From NCBI GenBank assembly GCA_010015655.1, contig ML976657.1:976114-1040113 (forward strand): a DNA stretch of 64,000 nucleotides. Reading direction: 5' to 3'. Each line of letters opens with the position of its first letter. The stretch's first letter is position 1. This document shows, piece after piece, positions 47,401 through 58,100 of this stretch. The translations under genes were made by a program, and so were the position numbers. This DNA is from Bimuria novae-zelandiae CBS 107.79 (Eukaryota; Ascomycota; Dothideomycetes; Pleosporales; Didymosphaeriaceae). A model generated the notes under the pieces. The model was not told the DNA's origin. It saw only the letters and a list, made by a program, of their open reading frames with translations, and did not search any database.

Positions 47401-47717
47401 GCGGTCCAACATTCGGCAGCGGCGGCGGCGGCGGCGACACCGAACCAGATGAAGATATTTACCAAGACGATGACGATGACGGCGAGCAGAGCTGGCCTGG
47501 GGTCACGACTGGAGAGGAAGACAGCGACATGGGTGACGTCGATATGGGCGCGGAAGATGAACCGGCCAGTTTCTCAGGCGACGACAGCGGCTTCGGCAGC
47601 GATAGCGATAGCGACGATGCAGGCGACGATAGATTCGGCGCTCAGCACGCGGATCTTGAAGACGACGACGATGAGGACGATCCGCTCGATGCACTGCTCG
47701 GCGTTCTGCGCGATTAG
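44415..47717 (+). CDS. Large conserved fungal protein, probably nuclear, function unknown
   Basis: A single intronless ORF of 1,100 aa. Near the N-terminus a Cys/His cluster (C36, C38, then CVCGHHACFH at 62-71) looks like a small metal site. Residues ~110-380 are low-complexity. A short coiled coil (ANTMKELNDRISLLESN) lies near 400. A folded core at ~515-800 includes PWVVEIVLLPWGRDLKGIWF, LIKDVVFRSASARDIQMTL and a Trp-rich end WTWQELRELPRY. Then come Ser/Arg-rich sequence with SKRRLNSSP and KRRRVSRS basic patches and a strongly acidic tail rich in Asp (DEDDPLDALLG). The layout suggests a chromatin or transcription-associated protein; I know the WVVEIVLLPWG block from other fungal hypotheticals but no function. 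Confidence 0.8.
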   Translation: MAGFGLPASAHTVATSHSNRPLPTGPCSHRDVIGTCGCEQFWDSASADVYEGSPSSKRSTTCVCGHHACFHKPSAVVAVTRAASRCDGSCQAQLGTQCDVHKAGDARRDASLNSPTSRTMPTQPLVRNEASLANGSRVDNGRRDPPSQPSSSGLPRIPSVCLMSNDRYPAATRVARGDANQSRQTVTGLGLSMLNMGDATRSFDRPQSVVSTVPDDPDIGPSLDAIRVESNQPSNRPNSVRGEHGHARGAAPGPLDAILEFNQHHDLHLDVSGDTIPNTFNLEDFVQSATEVATPSIKNTPDLAVTDQVVQDGKRAIEDLMQITADLGSPHGGHSRSANATSATSPQLLLTNSPHLSQEHVHKFLNSTSPQSLQKLVSYLPALFNLLNSIPNVANTMKELNDRISLLESNNSFNYAHPEDVQEKYDYLDGRVLHLETRMDDHDTLHQTIDADNSSLAFGRRRLAATSGSFQSNRSLESTTSSALILAAVDRKETETQISGLKDRLDVLEAFAMPPTLTNPWVVEIVLLPWGRDLKGIWFAEDEPMHELSNPTTQDTEEWTQARSSLRGQSKVPLGIRELDSSPFPATRHSSRSSHPFSDTESGWSSQAISNWASGLTDELLSAKACKSTNLVYKRLKSRGLIKDVVFRSASARDIQMTLSHAFKDMFEHLKYTDDDDDEPLIRSHPGLRASFIPLRKVRHDSKLQFLAPAEMASSALWSAQFLASDILMHVTGGKKRLYVTQREAYIQSQDQMGSTWTWQELRELPRYQPEPDVQMEGNGEQCQPEVGEADAKEPCWAFFEAYDAPPPSVNSSFGSHHSMELSMRPAGRNWRRSITPMPILKNPIPQPISPLSEAHPRRPLQTRQRTVSASVLEPSTTSSKRRLNSSPVKHSSYPRTSREPSVATSRMKRRRVSRSISPRPIVDADEDASAVVAPAWNNTPRRSREPYSPFFSSVALPLPRTASDLASRPSQRSVAAVSKGTPFAYATPHSGPLIGGPTFGSGGGGGDTEPDEDIYQDDDDDGEQSWPGVTTGEEDSDMGDVDMGAEDEPASFSGDDSGFGSDSDSDDAGDDRFGAQHADLEDDDDEDDPLDALLGVLRD

Positions 47718-48073
47718 TAAGTACTCTACGATTTCACGATTTTCGGGTTTATTGCAAGATGAGCATGGCGTTTTTGGCAGTTCGGCGTTTGAATACCGGT
47801 GGTGGGATACCATCATTGGGCACAAGTGAGGGCCCCGACATGATGGGGTCCACTATCGTTTTATGGGCACACAAGGGGGCGCGGCCAGCCATTATTTGAA
47901 GTTTTGAGGTTATCGGCTTTTCGCTTTTTGTATATGTATGTGTACAGCCATAGCACCGGCCGCCGACGGCCGCCTTTTTCACCTCAGTGTACTAAATTGC
48001 AGCGTTTGCAGAGCATGTGGTAGTATTGCGAAACGCTTTTCTCCGCTTTTGGCGCGGGAGGGAATGTAGTTGA
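47718..48073. other. 3' flank of the large gene
   Basis: Contains its presumed 3' UTR and no other gene. Confidence 0.4.
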
Positions 48074-48180
48074 ATCCATCCATCCATCCATCCATCCATC
48101 CATCCATCCATCCATCCATCCATCCATCCATCCATCCATCCATCCATCCATCCATCAATCAATCAATCAATCAATCAATC
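48074..48180. repeat. Tetranucleotide microsatellite (ATCC)n then (ATCA)n
   Basis: About 20 uninterrupted ATCC units are followed by about six ATCA/CAAT units, ending at CCAGG. A plain simple repeat. Confidence 0.95.
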
Positions 48181-48239
48181 CAGGATGATATATGGGGTTT
48201 GTGCGTGAATTGGGAGCGGTGATGCAGACGCGGAGACAG

Positions 48240-49640
48240 GGCGAACTTGCACATGAAGTTTGCCGGTATTGTTTTTTGGTGCGCTCGGCTGGGGACGACA
48301 TTGGTAGTGAGAAAGGGGTTTTTAGGCCCTGCGGCCTGTTAGACATGAAATCTTGAGCCTAGAGTTCGAGTATGCGATTGATGTGGATGTGGTTTGCGCG
48401 GCTGCCCGCGCTCCGAGCCATCATAAGCTGTGGTGGCAACATCGACCACATGTACCTCCTAGGGTTGCTTTTCGTTCACACACGAACGGAAACTTGATGA
48501 GTGCCAGAATGGGTTTAGGGGCCGCAGCTGCAAGACATCGATAAGGGGGATGGACGTTTTTAGTCCGCAAGCGGAGGGGAAGGTCATAGTACCCTGCGAC
48601 CTTTCTTTTTGGCGCTCTCCGAGCCATGAGACGAGTGGAGCCGCTTTTTGGTCCCCAGGCGCGCGGCAGGACATGTAGTCAGTTGATGCCATTTTTGTAA
48701 TCAAGACCACGAGGCTGGCGGACGCAACATGCTCCTGTTCGACGGCATTTTATCAAGGCACCGGACCAGCAACAGGACGTTTTTTCGTAGCAGGTGAGTT
48801 TGATCAGGACACGAGAAGCGGAGAGAACATGCGACACTCTCGTGTCGTTTTTTGGTCAGAGACACAAGTCCCAGATACATGATTCTGTATTTCCGGGTCT
48901 TTAGTGCGCAGGGTACACAGAAGGACATGGGCTGTTCCTTGGGAAGTTTTTGGTCGCCGCGGAGCGAGCGGCCAGACATGAGTCCTTTCCCCGCTTGTCT
49001 GGACCTGCAGTCATGCGTGGGGGTGGAGAGAAACGACATTGAAGCTTCGACAGTGTTCCTTGTATGAAGGCGCCGGGTAGGCAGTGCGACATTTGATGGC
49101 TTGTGCTCGCTTTTGGTGGCGACGGGAAGCAGACGGAACATCGTAGCCTGCGAAGTACCATTTGGTCAGGTCCAGGACCAGCGGAGGGAATATGTGTGCT
49201 CTTTCTGATCCTTTTTGGTCGGAGCTCCAAGCCGCTGCACACATGCTTGATCCATGATGTGATTTTAGTGCACGAACCGAGCAGGAGGACATAAGGTGAC
49301 TTGAGCTTTCTTTTTAGTCACCCGCAGAGCGAGCGGAGGAGACATAATCCAGATTGGTTTCAGCGCGTCCAACGTACCGTATCTTAGCGTATAGTTAAGT
49401 TACCGTACTATACGCATAGGCCACTAAGTAGTCTTTAGGTTTAAAAAAAAAAGACTAATATATAGCCCGTGTATGCCCTATCTATATAGTATGGAGATTG
49501 ACCGTACGCTAAGATACGGTACACTAGAAGCGCTGGTTAGTTTGCATTTTAGTCAAGCGGTGAGCGAACGGAGATAACATTGATTACCGACAGCGGTTCT
49601 TTTTAGTACAGAAACTGGTTGCGGACCGACCTGGGCCTAG
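48240..49640 (+). repeat. Degenerate tandem array, period about 49 bp
   Basis: A T-run word (CTTTTTGGTC, or TTTTTAGTC) recurs with a following purine/GC-rich part (GAGCGAGCGG in several units) and then GACATNA. T-run starts at 48557, 48606, 48644, 48692, 48747, 48848, 48898, 48947, 49111, 49161, 49212, 49262 and 49308 are mostly 46-51 bp apart. After subtracting the MITE, 49548 and 49596 fit the same ladder. Best units are at 48947-48975, 49262-49290 and 49308-49345. Individual copies are poorly conserved, so this is an old or diversified minisatellite. No ORF is conserved through it. Confidence 0.7.
49377..49519. mobile_element. MITE inserted in the 49-bp array
   Basis: A 143-bp AT-rich element with inverted ends CCGTATCTTAGCGTA (left) and TACGCTAAGATACGG (right), flanked by TA (49375-49376 and 49520-49521). 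It has no coding capacity. TA target and size fit a Tc1/mariner-derived miniature element. Confidence 0.8.
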
Positions 49641-50138
49641 CCTCGTTAAATGGTTGGAGCAAGTCGATGGCACAAATATAAAGGAGAAGATACTTTCTTT
49701 CAAGATGGGCGTTGCGGCTGAGGACGAGGAATCGCGGCACGAGACCATTGATAACATAGGTGCAATGGTTTCTATGTTTGCTATGTTTTGCTCGAGTAAG
49801 TAACATAAAGTCGCGTAAAAAAGCTTTATGAGATATTGATTATGTGGTAGAAATCCCCGGCTATTGGTACACCCCGGAAGACTTCAAAGTACTTGCAGAC
49901 GCCGTTTCCCGTGAGATGGAGACTATAGGAAACACTTGGAAGTTTTGGGTGGTCACGGCGCAGAAGTAGCGGTGGACAGACCACAATCCATATTGGTAGC
50001 GCGATTTGACCGTTGCAAGGCGGCACTATCAGCCTCGTACATGCGATAACAAAAGCAAAAGCTAATATGCGTTCTCCTACCTAGATATAACTCGCTTTCT
50101 TGGAGCTCATGTCTACCACTCAATGACTTAGCTACACA
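49641..50138. other. Intergenic region
   Basis: Short minus-strand ORFs (49603-49806, 49826-50026) lack motifs. Nothing is supported. Confidence 0.4.
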
Positions 50139-50585
50139 TCATTTCTTTTGGGCCGCCGCTCGAAAGAAATCCCCCATGCTTGCCTGTCCCAACATGCGAC
50201 TTTGCACATGACCAGCAGCTCCAGATGCAGCACCAGCGACAAACACGCCTGGAACACTAGCCTCACCGAACGGCGGCTGTGTAGCAATGAATCCCTGAAG
50301 GGCCACGTCTAGACCCAACTGCTCCACAAACTCCGCGCTTCTCAGCTTGACCTCTGCATTATGCGCCAGAAATGCATCGTACTTCTCCGAACCATCTTGG
50401 AACATGATGGTGACATCGAGGCGCTTCTCCCCATGTTTGAATCCAGCGATACGGTGCTCGGCAACCTTCATGGGAGCCTCGGGACCGATGGCGTCCTTGA
50501 AGCTAGCTGTGCGCGAGCTATCTCCGTTCGTGTGCAAGGTAACCGACCAGCGCTTCCAATCGAACGTACCAGTTTGAAACGTACT
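50139..50585 (-). pseudogene. Truncated FAD-dependent oxidoreductase (thioredoxin-reductase-like), C-terminal part
   Basis: The minus-strand frame is open from about 50585 to the stop at 50139 (about 148 codons). Its end has PPFGEASVPGVFVAGAASGA, the second FAD-binding motif of thioredoxin-reductase-like oxidoreductases (normally GVFAAGD), followed by the usual C-terminal helix. The N-terminal GGGPAG FAD site and the redox CxxC region are absent. Right of 50590 the sequence changes abruptly to RIP-type AT-rich repeat, so an insertion or rearrangement removed the 5' two thirds. The Asp of GVFAAGD is Ala here (VAGAAS), another sign of decay or divergence. Confidence 0.7.
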
Positions 50586-50589
50586 ATAA

Positions 50590-52500
50590 CCTGGGTTAGT
50601 ACTTCTTACTTTTCTAGTATGTTTGTACGTCTATTAAAAATTAATTACTAATTACGTAGTTTAATTAAAACATACTTTTTCCCTCGTACTTTTTGCCTTT
50701 TTAAGTTAGTTATATTTATAGTACTTTTTACTATATAGTAATTAGCTACTTCTAGATAACGTTTATAAAGTTAATTAAGTTAGATTAAATAGCTTAACGC
50801 TATAGCTAATTTTTTATAATTAAAGCGCTTTAATAGTAGCTCTAAAAAAATTAATTATTAATTATAATTATACGTTTACTTTTACTAAAGGCTCTTTTGC
50901 AATCGTAGCTAGTGCTAGAAATAGTAAGGAAATTAAGGGCAATTTTAGATAGCGTAGGATAATATTTTTAACTTACTTTAAGCTACTACGTAATAAAGCT
51001 AGCCTATATTAGGTCCTCCTTGCCTTTAACTTCTTAGAGGTCTTCCACATAGGCGGTAAAGTACTATTAGAGCTCTATTATTTTATAAGATTTCTTATAA
51101 CTCTAAGCTCTAGTAAGGAGGGACGTGTTAATAGTAAATACTTTTTAATATTAAGAATTAAAGCTAGGTACTAAACGCTTTTATAAAGGTAAATTAATCT
51201 TAACTTCCTTCTTTTCTTTAGCTTTAATATACTGCTAAAAAACTATCCTTATTAAGCTCTCTACTTTCTAGTACTATGCCCAGTAATAACGCCAATAATC
51301 CTTAAACTAAAGTATATGGAAGTTATAGGTTAAGAATAGTTATAATTATTACATAAAAAATAAAAGAATTAAGGACTATCTTTTAAAAATAAGTATTTAT
51401 CTTTTTAAGGCTAAAGGCAACGCTATTTTTAAAATAAAAGTTTTTTCTTTATTTATAATAGCTCCGTATATAGCACCTATATATTAATAATATATATTTA
51501 TAGTAAACCGTACTTATTATTGACCTTAAGGTGTTTAGTTATCTAATAAAAGACTTTAAAGAAATTAGTGAGGCGCTTAACGTCCTTTTAATTCTTTTTT
51601 ATAATAACTTTTTATAAAACTCGATTGCTAGGTACGCTAGAGTACTTAAAGTTATTATCTATACTTTAATATCTCTAAATAAACTTTATAATAAGATTCC
51701 TAAGCGTAAGTCAGCGTAAAAGTATAAAATAAATAAAATACTAGTAAACGCTTTTATTCTAGATTAAATTAAGTATACTAAAACTCTAGAGCGGATTGTC
51801 TTGTCCTAGCGCTATTTATATAGTTATAAAGGCTTTTTAGCGTTTATATAACAAGAGGACGGCGTTAATAAAATTATAAAACTTACCAATAAACCTATAT
51901 TTATAATAGAGCTTAAATTAATCCTATAAAGCAACCTTTATAAGAGTAGTTTTAAATTAGAATAATCCTTTATTATAGATAACTACCTTTAATACTAATT
52001 ATATTATATAGCCTATATAGCGTATTCAGTACTTTTTATTAAGACTAAAGTTAAAATATATACTTAAACTAATAATAGTAAAGTTATTATTATTAGAAGC
52101 ATTATTAGTAATAAAATAGTAAAATTTTAACGTCGTTTTATATTTTTATTAAATTACAAAGATAGCCCGCACTTGGCTAACCCTTATATAGTTGTTATAT
52201 AGGTTATAGAAGCTAATAAGTAAGTCTTATTAATAATGATTAATATCTTTAAGGTTATAGTTAGCTATTATTAACGCTAAAATTAGGGCCTCTAAGGTTC
52301 TATTATATATACTAAAAAATAAGCTACAACGCTGAGGAAGGATAGGTAGTTTAGTAAAATTTATATATTAACGCGTAATACTAGCTTTAACTTTACTAAG
52401 TATAATATTATTTAAATCTCCTCTTTCTAGTGCGTTAATCCCTTATTTATATATATTAATATAGTTATAGCGGAGGTAGGGAGGGCGTTAAGAAAATTAA
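50590..52500. mobile_element. Unidentified RIP-degraded repeat block
   Basis: About 1.9 kb of very AT-rich sequence saturated with TAG/TAA in all frames, like the mutated elements elsewhere in the window. No terminal repeats or readable domains were found, so the class (LINE, LTR or DNA element) is open. Boundaries are set only by composition change. Confidence 0.5.
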
Positions 52501-53600
52501 GTTAGTTTTACGTAAAGAGGTGTATAGCGTGGGCTGGATCTATGCGACACGCAAAAGGGTGGCAGGAAAACACCAGCATGGGTCAATAAGACGTCCCGCA
52601 CAAAGGCCATTAGAGAACGTTCAGCTGATTCTCTAGGTGTCTATCAGACAAGCATCTGTATAGTCTATGACTTGCAGGGTCTAGTAACGTTATGTACTGT
52701 CTCGCTCCTCTCCTAGCAGCGAAGACTTACCCTGAAGACCTGCAATTATCACCTCAAAGATTTCTCGTTCAATTTAGCTCATACAATTCGAATGGACGTC
52801 AAATTGAATGGACGCCAAATAATTTTAAGTCAGGAAAGGGCAAGGCCGAGCCATCGAGTGCAGCGCGTTCTCTTACGCCCTTGAAAACGCTACAGATGAG
52901 CCTAGGCTAACTTAACGTACTTTAGTTAGTTTTAGGAGGATATAGTTAGTGCACTATCTGCGACTTTTTCGCGGGCGTGAGAGCGCGTTGCACAGTCTCC
53001 AACGACACCGGTCAGCACACTTTGATCAATGCTCCTGCACCTCCCATTGCCACGTCCCAAAACTGGCCATCAAACAACCCATTCATTGGAAGGATGTGCT
53101 TTTGTGTTGAGGTCTTGGTTAAATTATCGGTAAGGCTAACAACGGCTGCTAAATGGAGGCAGGTTCTGCGGCTTGGCCATGCGGGTTAGAAAACTTGGCC
53201 AACTCCTTATTCCCGCGACGTCTTTGTATGTTCATACTAAAGAGGTATGTTTCAATCTCAGGCTAGCGTTTCATTCATTATCAGACTGTTTTGTGTAGTA
53301 CGTCCTGGAGCGTCGCAGCGAGGATCTATCGCATGGGAAGTCGCGTGGTCTCTCCATCACTTCAAAGTTGAAGGGAGAGGGGGGGCAAGTAGGATCAAGC
53401 ATGCGCTTTGCTATGACTGCAGACCGCTACTGTTGTGTTGGAAGCACAACCTTCAGGCGTATAAGCGCGTGAGTTGGCTAGCTTCCGAACTTGCAGTGTG
53501 AGGCGACTTCCAGAAAACGCTATATCAATTAAAGGCTATTGTCGTTTCGTAAAATCCCGCTACACATGTGACCTGCCCCGCGCATTAGTAATCGATTCCC
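52501..53600. other. GC-normal island between repeats
   Basis: Contains three short plus ORFs (52692-52910, 52977-53189, 53247-53501) with no motif and no consistent splice model. Possibly decayed gene sequence. Confidence 0.35.
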
Positions 53601-53639
53601 GCGCGTCATTTAAAACACGGATTTACTAGCTAAATATTA

Positions 53640-54656
53640 ACTTTTTAATATATTATAAGAATTTAAAAGTCCTTAATAAGGACCTATAGCAAAGCTAGGT
53701 TACCGCTAACGGTGTTACAGGCCGTAATTAATTAATTAAACAACGACGTCAGCGACACCTAAATCTAGAGAGATACAAAGGTAGCTAGGATAATAATTAA
53801 GAGGATTTAACTTAGTCTAGAGTACTAGGGGTAACCTTACCCGCCAAGCTACGTATAGCAAGATAGGCTGCTATTATTATTATAGTACCATTGCGAGAAG
53901 CTTAAAGAGTTACTACTAGGCTAGTTAAATACTTACCTAGATAAGATGTAGAGTTTCTTATATAACAAGTACAACGTAAAAGCCTTATAGACGACTATAT
54001 AGGAGACTCTTACCAGCATAAGGTGGAGTTAAAAAGTAGCAACTAAAGTAGTAGCTAAGCGTAACGCAGTCCTCCGTTAAGCGTTTAGAGCTCGCTGCTA
54101 GCTAGCGTATAAGGCGGAGATAGTAATAGTAGTTAATAAGAGCGCTTGCAACAAGCGTACAGGCAATTAAAAATATACCTAGTTAGAAGTAAATACGCTA
54201 GTTTAGGTATCGTACTTAGCGCAGAGGTTAGAGAAGTAGAGTTTATTACTAGCTATAGATATTAATAGGTATCTTAATTATCTTATCTATTAGGGAGTAA
54301 TTACGGCGGAGTTAATAAAGGAGTTCCTTACTAGTAAAGTGCTGCCGTATTACACGCCGTACCTAGGGCTACGCTTAGTAATTATAATAGATAACACATC
54401 TATTTATTAATTAGTTAAAATTTAATAACTTTGTATAGACGCTAGGGTAGTACTCGAGTACCTGCCGCTATACTCACCTGATATGAATCCAATTAAGCAG
54501 AGCTTCAAAGCGTTAAAGTCATAGATGAAAAAGAACTTCCAGAAAGCGCCTATCTTTCAGGATTTCTCGTATTTCTTGGAGCTGGGTGTACAGGAGGGTT
54601 GCTATAACGACGAGCGGGCGAGAAAGTACTTTAACTACTTAGGCTGGCAGGTGTGA
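53640..54656 (+). mobile_element. Third Tc1/mariner-like transposase, RIP-degraded
   Basis: A broken plus-strand frame ends at TGA near 54656. Readable parts are VNKSACNKRTG at about 54130 (first catalytic Asp and Glu altered), LRLVIIIDNTS near 54370, and YSPDMNPIKQSFKALKS near 54475-54520, where the catalytic Glu of NPIEQ has become Lys. The end GCYNDERARKYFNYLGWQV is uninterrupted. Terminal repeats were not found. The right half probably lies beyond the Gypsy element, which starts about 10 bp after the transposase stop. Confidence 0.75.
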
Positions 54657-54665
54657 GGTGTATAG

Positions 54666-54970
54666 TGTTAGGATCTGAACATGTATGGGACGCGGAGGAC
54701 CAACGGGCCTTCAGTGGGGGTGACACCCAGCGGGGTTGCGCAACCAAGGTCACGTGATGTACCATCCAGCCAAGACAACACCAGCCATAGATGGCGACAC
54801 CAGCCATAGATGGCAACAAGACCTTGGATGGTACAGAAATCCTTATGTATATAAACCCACACGAATACCCTTATGGCATTTGTGTTTAACCTGTTTATTA
54901 ATCTATTGTTTAGATCTAACTAAGCAACCTTGTTAATTTAATTATACTATACATACCTTTAATACTAACG
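54666..54970 (+). repeat. 5' LTR of the Gypsy element
   Basis: The start is fixed by comparison with the 3' LTR. The right limit is approximate because the matching end of the 3' LTR is outside the window and no clear primer-binding site was recognised. It contains a short internal repeat (ACACCAGCCATAGATGGC twice, near 54780-54813) and a possible TATA word (TATATAAAC) at about 54847. Confidence 0.75.
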
Positions 54971-55109
54971 CCCTAGTAATAAGCGCAGGCTATTACTACG
55001 ACCTTCTCTTATCTTACTAGTATTCCTGCCCGAGAACTAACCTTAGCCCCTTAGGGATTAGCTATCTCTTTAGGACCTTAACATTTTAAACACCCTTAAC
55101 ATAAATACT

Positions 55110-58100
55110 AATAGGACCCCTATCTCTTCCATAGCTTCGGACAACCATGTCACCCCTATAGGGGATGGCAAGAACAAGGCATATAAACCTAACTTGTATA
55201 ACGGCAATCGTACCCTCCTCGATACCTGGCTCTTATAGCTAGACCTTTATTTCTTTAACTAGAACTAAGACCTTAAAGATAAAAAGAAGGTTATCTTTGT
55301 TGCGACCTATATGTAAGGAAGCGCTAAAGAATAAATCTATCCCTACTTAGTTAAGTACTTAGATATAGACCACGATAACGAAGACGAGGAGTATATTAAT
55401 AAGCATGCTAATGTAATCGATATTATTAAGGACTATAATAACTTTAAGATATACCTTTAACAAATGTTTAGAATTGCTAACAAAACAGCTATTACTAAAT
55501 AAGTAATCTAAATAGTTCGCTAACACTAATTCGTAGCTAAATACACGGTTGAGTTTCGCAAGTATATAGTGCAACTCGACTAGGAGGATAAATCTCTTAA
55601 GATAATATATAAATAAGGCCTTAAACGTAGTATGCGCGAAGAACTCCTGCGTAGTAGTACAAAGATAGAGACCTTAGAAGAACTATACGAAGAGACTATC
55701 CGCATTAATAAGGAATGGTTCGCTTTGCAGGAAGAATTCCATAAGAACCTAAGAAACGCCAGTTTTGGACGATAGGCACCTATAGTCTATAGGGCGCCAC
55801 TAAAAGCACCTCGACGCCAGCAACGCAACTACTATAGACCCTAACCTATAGAAGATATCCAGTTTAACAACCTAGAAAAGGGAACAGGAAGGGCTATAGG
55901 CTTCCGAAAGCCTAACTAACGTATCTTAGATAGAACCTAACAATAGGGGACCGAGACGCGTAAATGCTTTACATGTGGTAAACTAGGCCATATTGCCAGG
56001 AACTGCAGATCTAAGAACAAGGTTATTAGACAGTTAAACGTACTATCTGTCGCAGATGCAGACGCAACTGACAAAGAATGGCAGGTAATAAACGCTATTA
56101 AGTAAATTAACATCCACAACAAAGACTTAGAGTAATTAGAATTACCTAACTTACAACTCTACAAGGATGCACACGAAAGTTTAGATAATAAAGGAAAGGA
56201 GAAGGAACTAATGCCTTAATCTCTTACACCTTACCCTAGCTAGAGCAAACCTGTTACTAATAAGACGACGAATATTTTTAACTTCTTAGAAAAACACTAA
56301 CCTTAAGAAGGAGATTTTAGGTTTACAGCAATAGAATAATAAGACTACATAAAAGCATTTTTTCACGCTTACTAACCTAACCTAGTTAGTAAAGCGGCAC
56401 AAGAAATAGCGGACCACCGCTACGCCCACGAAGACCCTAAGAAGAAATACCTAAATAAAAGCCTAAACTACGAACTATAGTACGACCTGGACCACCGTAA
56501 CCCTACGCATGAGACTATACGATAGACACTCTATAGAGAAAACTAATGTACCATTTATTACCAAGCTAAGGAATATAGTTACTTTCCCTAAACGTACTAA
56601 TAATATAGATGGGAGTGGTTTAACTACCCTATCGCCTATTATAACGTTTACCTCTAGGACAAGCGCAAAACGCGATACTTTTTATACTTTAACTAAGCGC
56701 TAAACTAAGTAATATTACTACTAGTTAATAGAAAATGCGCATCTAACAAATGGCAAACATACTTACACCTTAATTATAAGGAACATAATAAGCAAAAAGA
56801 AAAGCATAGGTTTAATTGCATACTAAAGGGGACTACGACCCTTAGGATTAAAACAGTAACAAAGGAAGAAGACGGTGAAGCTCTTCTAGAAGAAGCCTAG
56901 TAGTAGCCTTAGGAGAAGAAGAAGGAAGGACACCTTAAGCCTATAAAGCTACCTATAGAAAAGATGTCTTTTTTAGACCTAGGCTTAGGAGGGAAGACGC
57001 CTTTAGAGAACTAAATGCTATAAATAGTTAGGCATTAATTAAGCTACTAGTATAGCTTAAAGAAATATAGATAAAAGCCATGCTGGACTTAGGAGTACAG
57101 GAAAGTTATGTGTTAAGAAAAGCACTTAATAGAGCGGGACTCTATAAGCGCAAGAAGGCTATGCCCTATGCTATCTATGTCGCGAATAGACAGTTAATGC
57201 CCGGCAAAGCAATGATTGAATACGAGGTCGAAACTACCCTTATAATCTATAGACACTAGGAATTAATTACCCTTAATATTATTAAGGAAGCTAATTACGA
57301 CGTAATTTTAGGACTACCTTAATTAAGGAAGCACAATCCTACAATTAACTAAGAGAGAAAAAAGCTATCCTTTAAGCGCTGCAACTATGCATTATAAGCA
57401 AAGCCTACGCATTAATAGAGCATAATGGTAGATAAGAGAGCTATTAACACTATAGTCTCGCGACGGACAGTCGAAAAACGAAAGAAACCCTTAGCAGACA
57501 CTGGCAGAAACCACCAGGTCACAGAGCGCAAGAAGATGGATGAAAGCACAAACTATAAAATTCCGGAATGCTATCGAGCATGGAATCATATGTTCACCGA
57601 GAGAGAAGGAAAAGCAAACCTTCCAGAACATCAACCCTGGGATCTAGCGATAGACCTAGTAGAAGGGAAAACGCCACCCTTTGGACTACTGTATGGCAAG
57701 ACTGGAAAAGAACTCTAATAAGAGAAAGAATTCATCAAGACAAATCTCGCGAAAGGATACATACGACCATTAAAGTCACTAGTAGCCAGCCCTTTTATGT
57801 TTGTTATAAAGAAAGACGGCACACCACGACTATGTGTTAACTATTAGAAGATTAACGACATAACGATCAAAAATTAATACCTACTACTAAATATCTTAAA
57901 ATTAAGAGACTGACTCTTAAGAGCTAAACGTTTTACACTAATAGATTTACGAGATAGATACCACCTTATACGAATTAAGGAAGGTAACGAGTGGAAGATA
58001 GCGTTTAGGTCACGCTATAGACTATTTAAATATATAGTTATACCTTTTAGACTTACTAACGCACTAGCAAACTTCTAAGCACTAATTAACTACGTACTCT

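Noticed and set aside
48074..48180. Possible CRISPR-like or telomeric repeat
   Set aside because: It is a plain ATCC/ATCA microsatellite, without spacers and not a telomere unit.
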